Assembly: GCA_021798875.1 (NCBI GenBank)
Contig: JAJZBN010000013.1
Location: 1-46,809 of the forward strand
Origin: a bacterium
GTDB taxonomy: Bacteria > SZUA-79 > Acidulodesulfobacterales > Acidulodesulfobacteraceae
Length of the DNA stretch: 46,809 nt
Direction of reading: 5' to 3'
Below the pieces are notes generated by a model. The model saw nothing but the letters and a program-made list of their open reading frames with translations. It ran no database searches and was not told where the DNA came from. The translations under genes and the position numbers were made by a program. Shown piece by piece: positions 1 to 6,028 of the stretch (its first letter is position 1; each line of letters opens with the position of its first letter).

Positions 1-138
1 GATTTTACGCTTCTTCTTATGAAAATAGCCAGAAATATAGACTTTAATATAGAACCTCACCCGTATATTGCCGATGAATTCAATAAAGACAATCCATTTG
101 CGGCTGAAATAATAAAAACAGGAATAAAGGTGCTGTAA
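1..138 (+). CDS. Nucleotidyltransferase-domain protein, C-terminal part (cut by window edge)
   Basis: The frame is open from the first base and ends at TAA 136-138, giving 45 residues. The tail contains IEPHPYIADEF followed by NPFAAEIIKTGIKVL, which resembles the C-terminus of small MNT-type nucleotidyltransferase-domain proteins that are usually paired with HEPN proteins in toxin-antitoxin modules. The catalytic GSxxxG...DxD part lies outside the window, so activity cannot be judged. The family call is from memory of that tail motif and is moderate. The next gene downstream is on the opposite strand. Confidence 0.5.
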   Translation, partial: DFTLLLMKIARNIDFNIEPHPYIADEFNKDNPFAAEIIKTGIKVL

Positions 139-189
139 ATCAAAATTATTATACCATGTTTATATTATGAAATTGCATTTTATAAGGTC

Positions 190-603
190 TTATTCCTCAT
201 CCCACACTTTCCATGCGGCATTGCCGGTTTCCCACATCTGGTTTAACTGAGACTTGTCTCTCTGGGTATCCATGCACTTCCATAAGCCTTTATGTTTATA
301 TGCAAGAAGATTGCCTTCTTTGGCAAGCTTTTCTAATGGTTCCCGCTCAAAAATCGTCATGTCGTTTTTTATATAGTTTATTATTTCAGGCTGCGCTACG
401 AAAAATCCGCCGTTAACCCATGCATTATCGCCCTTTGGCTTTTCGAGAAATTTTATTATTGTGTCGGTATTTTGGTCGATGTCTAATGAACCGTAACGTC
501 CTTCCGGCTGAACGGCTGTCATCGTCAATAACTTTTTATTTTTTTTGTGAAATTTCAGGAGTTTTACTATATTTACGTTGGATATGCCGTCGCCGTAAAC
601 CTT
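190..603 (-). pseudogene. rfbF: Glucose-1-phosphate cytidylyltransferase (RfbF), 5'-truncated remnant
   Basis: The minus-strand frame reads YGDGISNVNI, then TAVQPEGRYGSLDI, then a normal C-terminus with LWKCMDTQRDK and GNAAWKVWDEE. This matches the C-terminal half of RfbF, which makes CDP-glucose from CTP and glucose-1-phosphate and is usually about 257 residues. The N-terminal nucleotide-binding half (GGxGTRL) is absent. In-frame sequence runs back to about 603 and then meets a tRNA-Leu fragment whose CCA end is at 613. A TTG at 528 could start a 112-residue product, but it would lack the active site, so I call it a remnant. A second fragment of the same gene region lies at 4308-4402. Confidence 0.75.
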
Positions 604-612
604 ATAAAATAG

Positions 613-672
613 TGGTGCCTAAGGGGGGGATCGAACCCCCATGGGATTGCTCCCGCCGGATTTTGAGTCCGG
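613..672 (-). pseudogene. 3' fragment of tRNA-Leu(CAA)
   Basis: Sixty bases match the 3' part of the intact tRNA-Leu(CAA) at 19283-19369: the anticodon arm, variable arm, T arm, the 3' half of the acceptor stem and CCA. Similarity stops at the 5' edge of the anticodon stem, so the D arm and the 5' acceptor strand are missing and the tRNA cannot fold. The acceptor strand also differs from the intact copy (CTTAGG against CTTCGG). The break at the anticodon arm is a position used by many tyrosine recombinases, so this may be an old attachment scar. Confidence 0.8.
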
Positions 673-751
673 TTATTATTTTTTTATAACTTATTGATTT
701 TAAATAGTATTAATACTTATGAAAAATATGCCTATGTGAAAATCCGGCCAT
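657..751. repeat. 95-bp palindrome-edged element, copy 1
   Basis: This is nearly identical to 11688-11781; the only differences are a few bases around 677-684 and one base near 706. The edges form an inverted repeat (CGGATTTT at the left, AAAATCCG at the right), and a perfect palindrome AGTATTAATACT sits inside. The left edge is at the same time the anticodon stem-loop of the tRNA-Leu fragment. The right edge reaches the stop codon of the next minus-strand gene. It may be a small non-autonomous element or duplicated attachment-site DNA. Confidence 0.7.
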
Positions 752-1116
752 CAGCGGTTTTCCCGCTTCAATTCCGCATTTAATTCTTTATGAATCAAAA
801 TAGCCGCTATTTGTCCGGGACTTACTTTAATATTTTCCTTTTCCCTATAATCGCGGGCAATATTCTTTAATGCATCCCAATCTTCTTTGTAAAAAGGTAT
901 CTTCTTCCTCTCTCCGTTTTCAATAACGGACGGTCTTCCGCCGGTTGATTTCAAAGTTTCTATGATGTGTCGGCGGACGGCGAACAGCGCTGTAGGAGAA
1001 CCGGATTTATCAATTTTAGCCGCACTTACAGCTTTTAATGCATTGGCTACGTTATCACCGTTTATTTTTCTCTGAGTTAAGCTTATATCTTTTATTTTTT
1101 TTAACATTATCGTCAC
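751..1116 (-). CDS. Small protein of unknown function, possible DNA-binding partner
   Basis: The product is 121 residues, basic and without membrane segments; I do not recognise the family. The middle reads RRHIIETLKSTGGRPS, followed by KIPFYKEDWDALKNIARDY and a C-terminal SPGQIAAILIHKEL helix. Its size and helical character are compatible with an antitoxin or regulator. It begins three bases after the stop of the upstream gene at 1120-1551, so the two are almost certainly co-transcribed. An ATG three codons downstream of the first start is an equally good start. Its stop codon touches the edge of the 95-bp element. Confidence 0.55.
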   Translation of the reverse strand: MTIMLKKIKDISLTQRKINGDNVANALKAVSAAKIDKSGSPTALFAVRRHIIETLKSTGGRPSVIENGERKKIPFYKEDWDALKNIARDYREKENIKVSPGQIAAILIHKELNAELKRENR

Positions 1117-1119
1117 CTC

Positions 1120-1551
1120 TTATTTATGTTGGTCATATTTATCTATTCTATAAAGCATCCCGTCAAACTCAAAGACTACCTCGCCCTGATTTGTTTCCCT
1201 GCCGAAACTATGAAGAAAATTTTTAAGTCTGATTAAATTATTTTCAAATTTGTCCGGGTCAATATAAGTATATATTATTCTGGTTTTTTCCCATACCAAG
1301 TCTTCGTCCTTGATTTTTCCGGGATCGTTAATATTTTTTTCAGGGTCGAGCCAAGTACCGTCTGCCGGAGGCATCATTGTGGAACCGCCGCCTATCATAG
1401 TAAGAACCCTCTGTACTTCCTTAACCCATTTATTGATATTTTTAATTTTATTGCCTTCCCTGTCCTTATATGGTATATATAAAGTTAAAACCTGAGTTGA
1501 AGCAGGTTTGCTTACCCCTAATATTTTAGATAAATCAATTTTTTTAGGCAT
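1120..1551 (-). CDS. Conserved-looking protein of unknown function, first gene of a two-gene operon
   Basis: The product is 143 residues and soluble. Visible features are a strand-like LTLYIPYKD, a GGGSTMMPPADGTW segment, then EKTRIIYTYID and NQGEVVFEFDGMLYRID. The GGxT...GxW...strand...helix...strand pattern suggests a small alpha/beta sandwich, loosely reminiscent of DUF3574-like proteins, but this is not a confident match. It sits upstream of and close to the 751-1116 gene. A hairpin of TTTGAC and GTCAAA lies in its upstream region near 1595-1612. The setting among toxin-antitoxin genes suggests an accessory function, which is inference only. Confidence 0.55.
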   Translation of the reverse strand: MPKKIDLSKILGVSKPASTQVLTLYIPYKDREGNKIKNINKWVKEVQRVLTMIGGGSTMMPPADGTWLDPEKNINDPGKIKDEDLVWEKTRIIYTYIDPDKFENNLIRLKNFLHSFGRETNQGEVVFEFDGMLYRIDKYDQHK

Positions 1552-1637
1552 AATAATGTATTGTATTATTTATATATATTTTATTTTAATACTTTTGACC
1601 CCAAAAGTCAAATTACTTTATAATAAAATTACTTTAT

Positions 1638-1775
1638 AATAATGGTGTCTAATAATGGTGATTTATTTAATTCCTTACTCCCGCCTGCGTTTACGTCTGA
1701 TTTGAAATAATGGTGTCAATAATGGTGTCAGATTTATTTAATTCCTTACTCCCGCCTGCGTTTCCGTCTGATTTG
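1638..1775 (+). repeat. Island intergenic repeat, two tandem units
   Basis: Two consecutive units each consist of AATAATGGTG(TCA) leads, an AT-rich GATTTATTTAATTCCTTACTC stretch written here in two parts (GATTTATTTAA, TTCCTTACTC) and CCGCCTGCGTTT. The lead motif AATAATGGTGTC is itself duplicated. Further copies lie at 2868, 3865, 4402, 4988, 5884, 8451 and 9600, all in the same orientation whatever the direction of the neighbouring gene. Confidence 0.8.
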
Positions 1776-2173
1776 TATTTTGCAAATCGTTTCTCCCCAA
1801 AATTGCAAACGAAATTCCCCACTTTTGCAACGGCTTTTCCTCAATATTGCTATTAAAAAATTGAAAATTGCATTATAAATTGCCTGATTTTTTATTGAAA
1901 TTTTATAAAGAATTTATTTTAAATAAATAAATTAAATAAATTAAAGAAATAATGTGGACAAAATAACTAAATAATAAAAAAATGGCGACGGATAGCAAAT
2001 CGGAATGTATAAGGAAAAGATGTTGTAAAGCGACGATAAATTTTGCAAAAAAAATATCAAATTTTTTTATAATATAATTAATTTAATTTAATAATATTAT
2101 GGAATTATCATAATGATTAGTATAACGATAAGCAAAGATTTGAAAAAAAGACTTCAGCAAGAATAATATATAA
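1776..2173. other. AT-rich intergenic stretch with TTGCAA motifs and a short ORF relic
   Basis: No convincing gene is present. TTTTGCAAA, ATTGCAAAC and TTTTGCAAC recur at about 1788, 1802 and 1823, each followed by short C-rich text. At 2113-2166 a 17-codon frame (MISITISKDLKK...) looks like the first residues of an antitoxin cut short by a stop. The rest is almost pure A/T and could hold the promoter of the hicAB remnant. Confidence 0.4.
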
Positions 2174-2428
2174 AAATACGAAAAATTATTAATCTAAATT
2201 CTAAAAGGCGATTCAGATTCTAATTTATCTTTCGACGAGCTGTGTAACCTTATAAAAAAGTTGGGCTTCGAGGAACGCATAAAAGGAAACCATCATTTTT
2301 TTAGAAAACAAGGCATTATAGAAAAAATTAATTTACAGTGCGACGGGAGCAAGGCAAAAACATATCAGGTTCGCCAGGTCAGAGATATAATTTTAAAATA
2401 TAATTTGGGAGGCAGTTTTGATGCATAA
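2174..2428 (+). pseudogene. hicA: HicA-type mRNA interferase toxin with an in-frame stop near its start
   Basis: The frame reads KYEKLLI, a TAA stop at 2195-2197, then ILKGDSDSNLSFDELCNLIKKLGFEERIKG, NHHFFRK, INLQCDGSKAKTYQVRQVRDIILKY and a stop at 2426-2428. The catalytic His in the G(S/N)HH motif and the DGSKAK segment are typical of HicA, a double-stranded-RNA-binding-fold ribonuclease inhibited by HicB. The family-like sequence on both sides of the TAA shows that the stop interrupts a once longer gene. No ATG, GTG or TTG lies between the stop and the core apart from a TTG at 2261 that would remove helix 1. The 3' end overlaps hicB by eight bases. Confidence 0.7.
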
Positions 2429-2633
2429 ATACGAAATTATTATTTACTGGGATAACAGGGACAATATTTACATTGCAGATGTTCCGGAATTGCCCGGCTG
2501 TTCCGCTCACGGCAAAACATACAGTGAAGCATTAGACAACGTTAATGAAGCTATAGAATTATGGATAAATACCGCTAAGGAATTTGGTGACCCAATACCC
2601 GAACCAAAGGGATCTCGCCTTATGTATGCCTAA
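2421..2633 (+). CDS. hicB: HicB family antitoxin
   Basis: The 70-residue product has the HicB partial RNase H-like core: YEIIIYWDNRDNIYIADVPELPGCSAHGKTYSEAL followed by NVNEAIELWI, written here in segments of the family pattern (DxxxYxAxVPELPGCxAxGxTxxEAL). HicB neutralises HicA. GGGAGG at 2407-2412 lies eight bases before ATG 2421 and decides the start over the TTG three bases upstream. The C-terminus is short (IPEPKGSRLMYA) and no separate DNA-binding domain follows. With its toxin partner interrupted, this may be an orphan antitoxin. Confidence 0.85.
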   Translation: MHKYEIIIYWDNRDNIYIADVPELPGCSAHGKTYSEALDNVNEAIELWINTAKEFGDPIPEPKGSRLMYA

Positions 2634-2661
2634 TATATAAATTGGAAATACGGAATAGGAA

Positions 2662-2870
2662 ATAAATTTTTTCAAGCATAACAACGGGTCGCCTGTAGAA
2701 GACTGGTTTAATGATTTGCCCATGTACGCAAGATCCAAAATATTAAGGCATATAGAGCTTCTTAATAAGAACGGACTTTCTTTAAAGGAACCGTTCGTAA
2801 AATATGTAAAGAATAAAATTTAATGAATTAAGAACGCGGGACAAAGCCGGCATTTATCGTATTCTTAAAA
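2662..2870 (+). pseudogene. RelE/HigB (Gp49-like) toxin remnant, frameshifted
   Basis: The first frame gives NNGSPVEDWFNDLPMYARSKI and HIELLNKNGLSLKEPFVKYVK, then TAA at 2820-2822. Shifting by one base restores NELRTRDKAGIYRILK. Together these match the phage-derived Gp49-like HigB/RelE fold (SPVxEFxxxLP... YELR...YRILY). The N-terminal strand and the start codon are missing. The reading frame then runs into the island repeat at 2868. It is decayed, and any antitoxin partner has been lost. Confidence 0.65.
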
Positions 2871-2920
2871 TAATGGTGCCAGATTTATTTATTCTATAAC
2901 TCCCAACTGCGTTTGCTGGT
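2868..2920 (+). repeat. Island intergenic repeat unit
   Basis: AATAATGGTGCCAGATTTATTTATT is followed by ACTCCCAACTGCGTTTGC (given here as consecutive parts), a diverged member of the family seen at 1638-1775. It directly follows the RelE-like remnant. Confidence 0.7.
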
Positions 2921-2988
2921 TAAGTATAAAAAAGTTGTGATGATAAAAATTGTAATAATTTTAGCTTTAATTTTATTATATAATTTAA

Positions 2989-3062
2989 AAGCCACAGTGC
3001 AACGGAAGCAAGACGAAAACATATCATGTTTGCAAGGTCATAGATATAATTTTAAAATATAA
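2989..3062 (+). pseudogene. Second, degenerate copy of the hicA 3' end
   Basis: The bases CAGTGCAACGGAAGCAAG, AAAACATATCA and AGATATAATTTTAAAATATAA match the last 75 bases of the hicA remnant (2326-2402) with scattered mismatches and small indels. No open frame survives. It shows that part of the HicA gene was duplicated about 660 bp away and then decayed. Confidence 0.6.
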
Positions 3063-3132
3063 TTGTTGTAAAATTTCTGTTGTTAAATTTCTGGAATATT
3101 ATTTAATTTCGTGATATTATATAAATAAATGT

Positions 3133-3152
3133 CTTACGCTATGTAAGGAGGT
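3133..3152 (+). promoter_or_regulatory. Hairpin overlapping the ribosome-binding site of the AbrB-type antitoxin
   Basis: CTTAC (3133-3137) pairs with GTAAG (3143-3147) around a five-base loop, and the 3' arm runs into the Shine-Dalgarno AAGGAGGT (3145-3152), eight bases before ATG 3161. The same inverted repeat could be a DNA operator for the antitoxin, since AbrB-like antitoxins usually repress their own promoters. Its function is inferred. Confidence 0.4.
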
Positions 3153-3160
3153 AAGCGATA

Positions 3161-3433
3161 ATGTCTAACGAAATAGCAAAACTAACAAGTAAAGGGCAGA
3201 TGACGATTCCCGTTAAATACAGAAAAGCCCTAAATATTAAAAAAGGCGATTCTGTTTTAGCGATACTTGAAGGGAAAGAAATTCGTTTGAAAAAATTAGA
3301 AATAGTAAGCCCCCTAAGCGAAAACGACCACATATGGAAAATTATAGGAGCAGGCGAGAACAAAGCAAAAGATGTTTCCGAAAACCACGATAAATATCTT
3401 GCGGAAGGAGAAATAAAACATTGGGGCAAATAA
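3161..3433 (+). CDS. AbrB/MazE-type antitoxin
   Basis: The 90-residue product starts with a SpoVT-AbrB swapped-hairpin DNA-binding domain: KLTSKGQMTIPVKYRKALNI then KKGDSVLAIL. The C-terminal 45 residues are polar and would wrap the toxin. AAGGAGGT lies eight bases upstream of ATG. The stop TAA (3431-3433) overlaps the toxin start ATG (3433-3435) by one base, which is typical translational coupling in toxin-antitoxin operons. Confidence 0.85.
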   Translation: MSNEIAKLTSKGQMTIPVKYRKALNIKKGDSVLAILEGKEIRLKKLEIVSPLSENDHIWKIIGAGENKAKDVSENHDKYLAEGEIKHWGK

Positions 3434-3822
3434 TGGTTGATACCAGCGCAATATACGCTCTTCTTGATAAATCCGACGCAAATCATGATGTGGCGGTTAA
3501 ACTTTTAAAGATAATAGCAATGGAAAATAAGGAAGTTATTCTTACCAATTTTATAGTTGCCGAAACCCATGCATTAATCCTCGTAAGGCTGGGCAATAAA
3601 CTTGCAAACGACTGGCTCAAAAATTTATGCTGGCATATAGAACGGGTGTCTGAAGAAGATGAAGAAAAGGCAAAGGACATTATAAACGCTTATATAGACA
3701 AAAAATTCTCATATACCGATGCAACGACTTTTGCCGTAATGACCAGAATAAATATTAAAACTGCTTTTACATTTGATAAACATTTCATTCAATACGGTTT
3801 TAAAATGTGCGGCGCAAATTAA
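3433..3822 (+). CDS. PIN-domain ribonuclease toxin (VapC-like)
   Basis: The 129-residue product has the PIN acidic residues in order: D3 (MVDTSAIYAL), E44 (VAETHAL), D96 (YTDATTF) and D115 (FTFDKHF). These would hold Mg2+ or Mn2+ for RNA cleavage. ATG 3433 is preferred over the in-frame TTG at 3421 because it overlaps the antitoxin stop and places MVDTSA at the usual N-terminus. All acidic positions are present, so the module looks functional. It is followed by the island repeat. Confidence 0.85.
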   Translation: MVDTSAIYALLDKSDANHDVAVKLLKIIAMENKEVILTNFIVAETHALILVRLGNKLANDWLKNLCWHIERVSEEDEEKAKDIINAYIDKKFSYTDATTFAVMTRINIKTAFTFDKHFIQYGFKMCGAN

Positions 3823-3864
3823 TATAGTCATAACTTCCGATAAGTGTTACGACAACAAAGAAAA

Positions 3865-3977
3865 AATAATGGCGACAGATTTATTTATCCTCTTAATCCC
3901 GCCTGCATTTGCAGGTTTTTGGAAATAATGGTGTCAGACTGGCTTGAATAATGGTGTCTGAATAATGGTGTCAGATT
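3865..3977 (+). repeat. Island intergenic repeat with triplicated lead motif
   Basis: One full unit (AATAATGGCGACAGATTTATTT ... CCCGCCTGCATTTGC, abbreviated) is followed by three further AATAATGGTGTC leads at about 3923, 3947 and 3960. The last lead ends in CAGATTTT and overlaps the 3' end of the minus-strand mazF remnant. Confidence 0.75.
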
Positions 3978-4182
3978 TTAATCATATCAAGTTCGCTTTT
4001 GATTAAAATTCCTTTTCTTGATTTGTTTGAAGTTAACGGAAAATAAAGGTAATCCCATATTCGCTTTTATCTATTATTAAAATAGGTCTTTTTTTAAAGC
4101 CGGATAAATCAGAATATGGGACCATTGCTATGCAGATATTTCCGGTTTCTATAGATTTATTTCCTAAAGAAATAATTTTCAT
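3971..4182 (-). pseudogene. MazF/PemK toxin remnant, frameshifted and truncated
   Basis: From ATG 4182 the frame gives MKIISLGNKSIETGN, then ICIAMVPYSDLSGFKKRPILII, then stops at 4033-4035. The SDLSGxKKRPxLII pattern is the MazF/PemK ribonuclease core. After a one-base shift the next frame reads PLTSNKSRKGILIKSELD before a stop at 3971-3973. The C-terminal third of the fold is missing. Its start overlaps the stop of the upstream chimeric frame (ATGA), as in real antitoxin-toxin pairs. A separate piece resembling a MazF C-terminus lies at 19160-19282. Confidence 0.65.
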
Positions 4183-4408
4183 AATGTGTGCTTTGCCATT
4201 TTTTTTATTTTTCCGTTAGGCATTGCGGATATGGAAGATGCGATATGAAAACCATTCCACTCCTCGTTAAATAATGGATCCCAGTCTAATATATCTATTA
4301 ATTCTTGTTCTGTATAAGCTAAAAGATTGCCTTCCTTAGCGAGTTTTTCCAAAGGTTCCCGCTCAAGAATAGTCGTGTCGTTTTTTATGTAGTTTATGAA
4401 ATTATAGT
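4179..4408 (-). pseudogene. Chimeric ORF: RfbF fragment joined to an antitoxin-like tail
   Basis: The minus frame begins FINYIKNDTTILEREPLEKLAKEGNLLAY, which copies residues of the RfbF remnant at 190-603 (INYIKNDMTIFEREPLEKLAKEGNLLAY). Both are given here as family text only; the key shared block is EREPLEKLAKEGNLLAY. It then switches to TEQELIDILDWDPLFNEEWNGFHIASSI... KMAKHTL, which is unrelated to RfbF and looks like a small antitoxin preceding the MazF frame. The switch lies near 4316. No start codon is obvious. It is a recombination junction rather than a working gene. Confidence 0.6.
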
Positions 4409-4460
4409 GTCAAATTTATTTATTTTTTTAATTTCCTACTCCAGCCTGCGTTTGCTTCGG
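4402..4460 (+). repeat. Island intergenic repeat unit
   Basis: ATAGTGTCAAATTTATTTA, then TTTCCTACTCCAGCCTGCG and TTTGC: a diverged unit of the repeat family. It abuts the RfbF-like end of the chimeric minus-strand frame. Confidence 0.65.
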
Positions 4461-4629
4461 ATTGTAACGCAAATTTAACAAAAATTTAACGTGTTTGTAG
4501 CATTTTTGTCATAATCCTGTAACAATATCTATGCTATTATATTATTCAAGATTTAGGATTGCACTTTAAAATGTCGTTCAAGATTGAAAAATTTTATTTC
4601 AGTGCTATAATAAAAGGAAAGATTAAGCT

Positions 4630-4992
4630 ATGGAAGATATTAAAAAAACGGAAGATTATATGAATATGAGCCTATCCATATCGCCAGAGAAATATTTCGA
4701 CAGCAGATTCGACGCACAAGAGAAACTTTTTACCGAAAAGTTTAACGGACTTCAAACCCAGTTTAACGGACTACAGAGCCAAATTGAAACAATGTCCGAT
4801 AAGTTTTCTTTGGATATTTCAAAACGTGATAAAAAATTCGAAGCAAAAATTAATTCATTAGATGAAAAATTCGAAGCAAAAATAGATTCATTAGATAAAA
4901 GGTTGAATTTCGGATTTACCATTATAATATCGACTCTTGGCGTTTTAACGGCCGGTATTTCGATTTTAATAGCTCTGCATTTTATAAAATAA
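4630..4992 (+). CDS. Coiled-coil protein with a C-terminal membrane anchor
   Basis: The 120-residue product has a polar N-terminus and then short internal repeats: FNGLQTQ/FNGLQSQ, and KFEAKINSLDE/KFEAKIDSLDK. Heptad spacing predicts a coiled coil over residues 30-92. A single hydrophobic helix, TIIISTLGVLTAGISILIAL (about 97-116), ends the protein, so it is a tail-anchored or type II membrane protein with a long cytoplasmic coil. AAGGAAAG lies about nine bases before ATG. I do not recognise a family. The next gene also begins with a repetitive coiled coil, so the two may interact. Confidence 0.7.
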   Translation: MEDIKKTEDYMNMSLSISPEKYFDSRFDAQEKLFTEKFNGLQTQFNGLQSQIETMSDKFSLDISKRDKKFEAKINSLDEKFEAKIDSLDKRLNFGFTIIISTLGVLTAGISILIALHFIK

Positions 4993-5033
4993 TGGTGATT
5001 TATTTATTATCTTACTCCCGCTCCTGCTGAGGT
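4988..5033 (+). repeat. Island intergenic repeat unit
   Basis: AATAATGGTGATTTATTTA followed by CTTACTCCCGCTCCTGC, a shortened copy that begins inside the stop of the coiled-coil membrane gene. The region 5034-5232 after it holds only an AATAATGGCAAC relic and no gene. Confidence 0.65.
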
Positions 5034-5232
5034 TGTAAGTAATCAATAATGGCAACAATAATTATGTATTATCCATATTAGGCATAATTGCCGTATTCGT
5101 ATTAGTATTATATATTAGACATAAAATTATCAAGTTATCTCATTAAAGTTTTAAGTCTTAAAGTTTTGAAGTTTTATTGACCGTGCTTATGAATTTTATT
5201 TTAATTTAACTAAAAACTAAAAATTTTACGTT

Positions 5233-5880
5233 ATGGGTGCAAATCCTTCTTTTTTATACAACAAAGTCGACAGGCTCGAAGAAGCACTTATAAGGCTCGC
5301 CGATGCTCAAGCAAAAACTCAAGCCGAATTAGCGGACTTCAAGAACGAAATGTCCGACTTCAAACAAGAAATGTCCGACTTCAAGAACGAGATGCGGTTT
5401 AATCTCGAGAAATATCGCGAAGAAAGCAGAAACGAACAGAGAAGACTAAACCAGGAGCTTGGAAATATATCTAAAAAAATGGGAACCATAGTAGAAGATA
5501 TTATCTATCCTGCGACAAGACCTTTAATAAGCCGTTATTTTAACGAAGATATAAACTATATCGAAACATATTCAAAAATATATAAAACAAATATTAAAAA
5601 AGAAATGGAAGAATTCGATATAATAGCTACAACGTCCGATAAGCTATTTCTTATAGAAGTCAAATCCACCATGAGAGATTCCTATATTCGCGATTTTAAA
5701 AATAAAATAAATAGATTCCCCTCATATTTCCCCGAATATAAAAACAGGCGTCTTATTCCTATTATGGCTTCTTTGACCATGCAGCCCAATAGTATTCATC
5801 AGCTTACAAAAAACAAAATATACGCCATGGCTTACCGCGAATGGGATTATATGGATATATTAAATTTTGACGGAATATAA
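5233..5880 (+). CDS. Coiled-coil protein with a PD-(D/E)XK nuclease-like domain
   Basis: The product is 215 residues. Residues 8-85 form a coiled coil with a 7-residue repeat (ADFKNEM, SDFKQEM, SDFKNEM). The C-terminal domain has EEFDIIATTSDKLFLIEVKST, which fits the PD-(D/E)XK pattern D-x(n)-E-V-K with an upstream acidic residue. This layout is common in uncharacterised DUF3782-like proteins of cyanobacteria and thermophiles and is thought to be nuclease-like, but no substrate is established. The start ATG 5233 has no strong ribosome-binding site. An island repeat follows immediately. Confidence 0.75.
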   Translation: MGANPSFLYNKVDRLEEALIRLADAQAKTQAELADFKNEMSDFKQEMSDFKNEMRFNLEKYREESRNEQRRLNQELGNISKKMGTIVEDIIYPATRPLISRYFNEDINYIETYSKIYKTNIKKEMEEFDIIATTSDKLFLIEVKSTMRDSYIRDFKNKINRFPSYFPEYKNRRLIPIMASLTMQPNSIHQLTKNKIYAMAYREWDYMDILNFDGI

Positions 5881-5883
5881 TAA

Positions 5884-5950
5884 GAATAATGGTGTCAGAA
5901 TAATGGTGTCAGATTTATTTATTTTCTTACTCCTGCCTGCATTTGCCAGT
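5884..5950 (+). repeat. Island intergenic repeat with duplicated lead
   Basis: GAATAATGGTGTCA occurs twice, followed by GATTTATTTATTTTCTTAC and TCCTGCCTGCATTTGCC. It starts four bases after the stop of the nuclease-like gene. Confidence 0.8.
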
Positions 5951-6028
5951 TTTATTAATTTTATAAATAACCGACTAATATATAGTCTATAAGGCATAAT
6001 TTATAAGGCATATAATGCTTATTTCTTT

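Noticed and set aside
1788-1850. Operator array made of TTGCAA motifs
   Set aside because: Three or four short matches with irregular spacing and no adjacent regulator are too weak; mentioned only as intergenic content.
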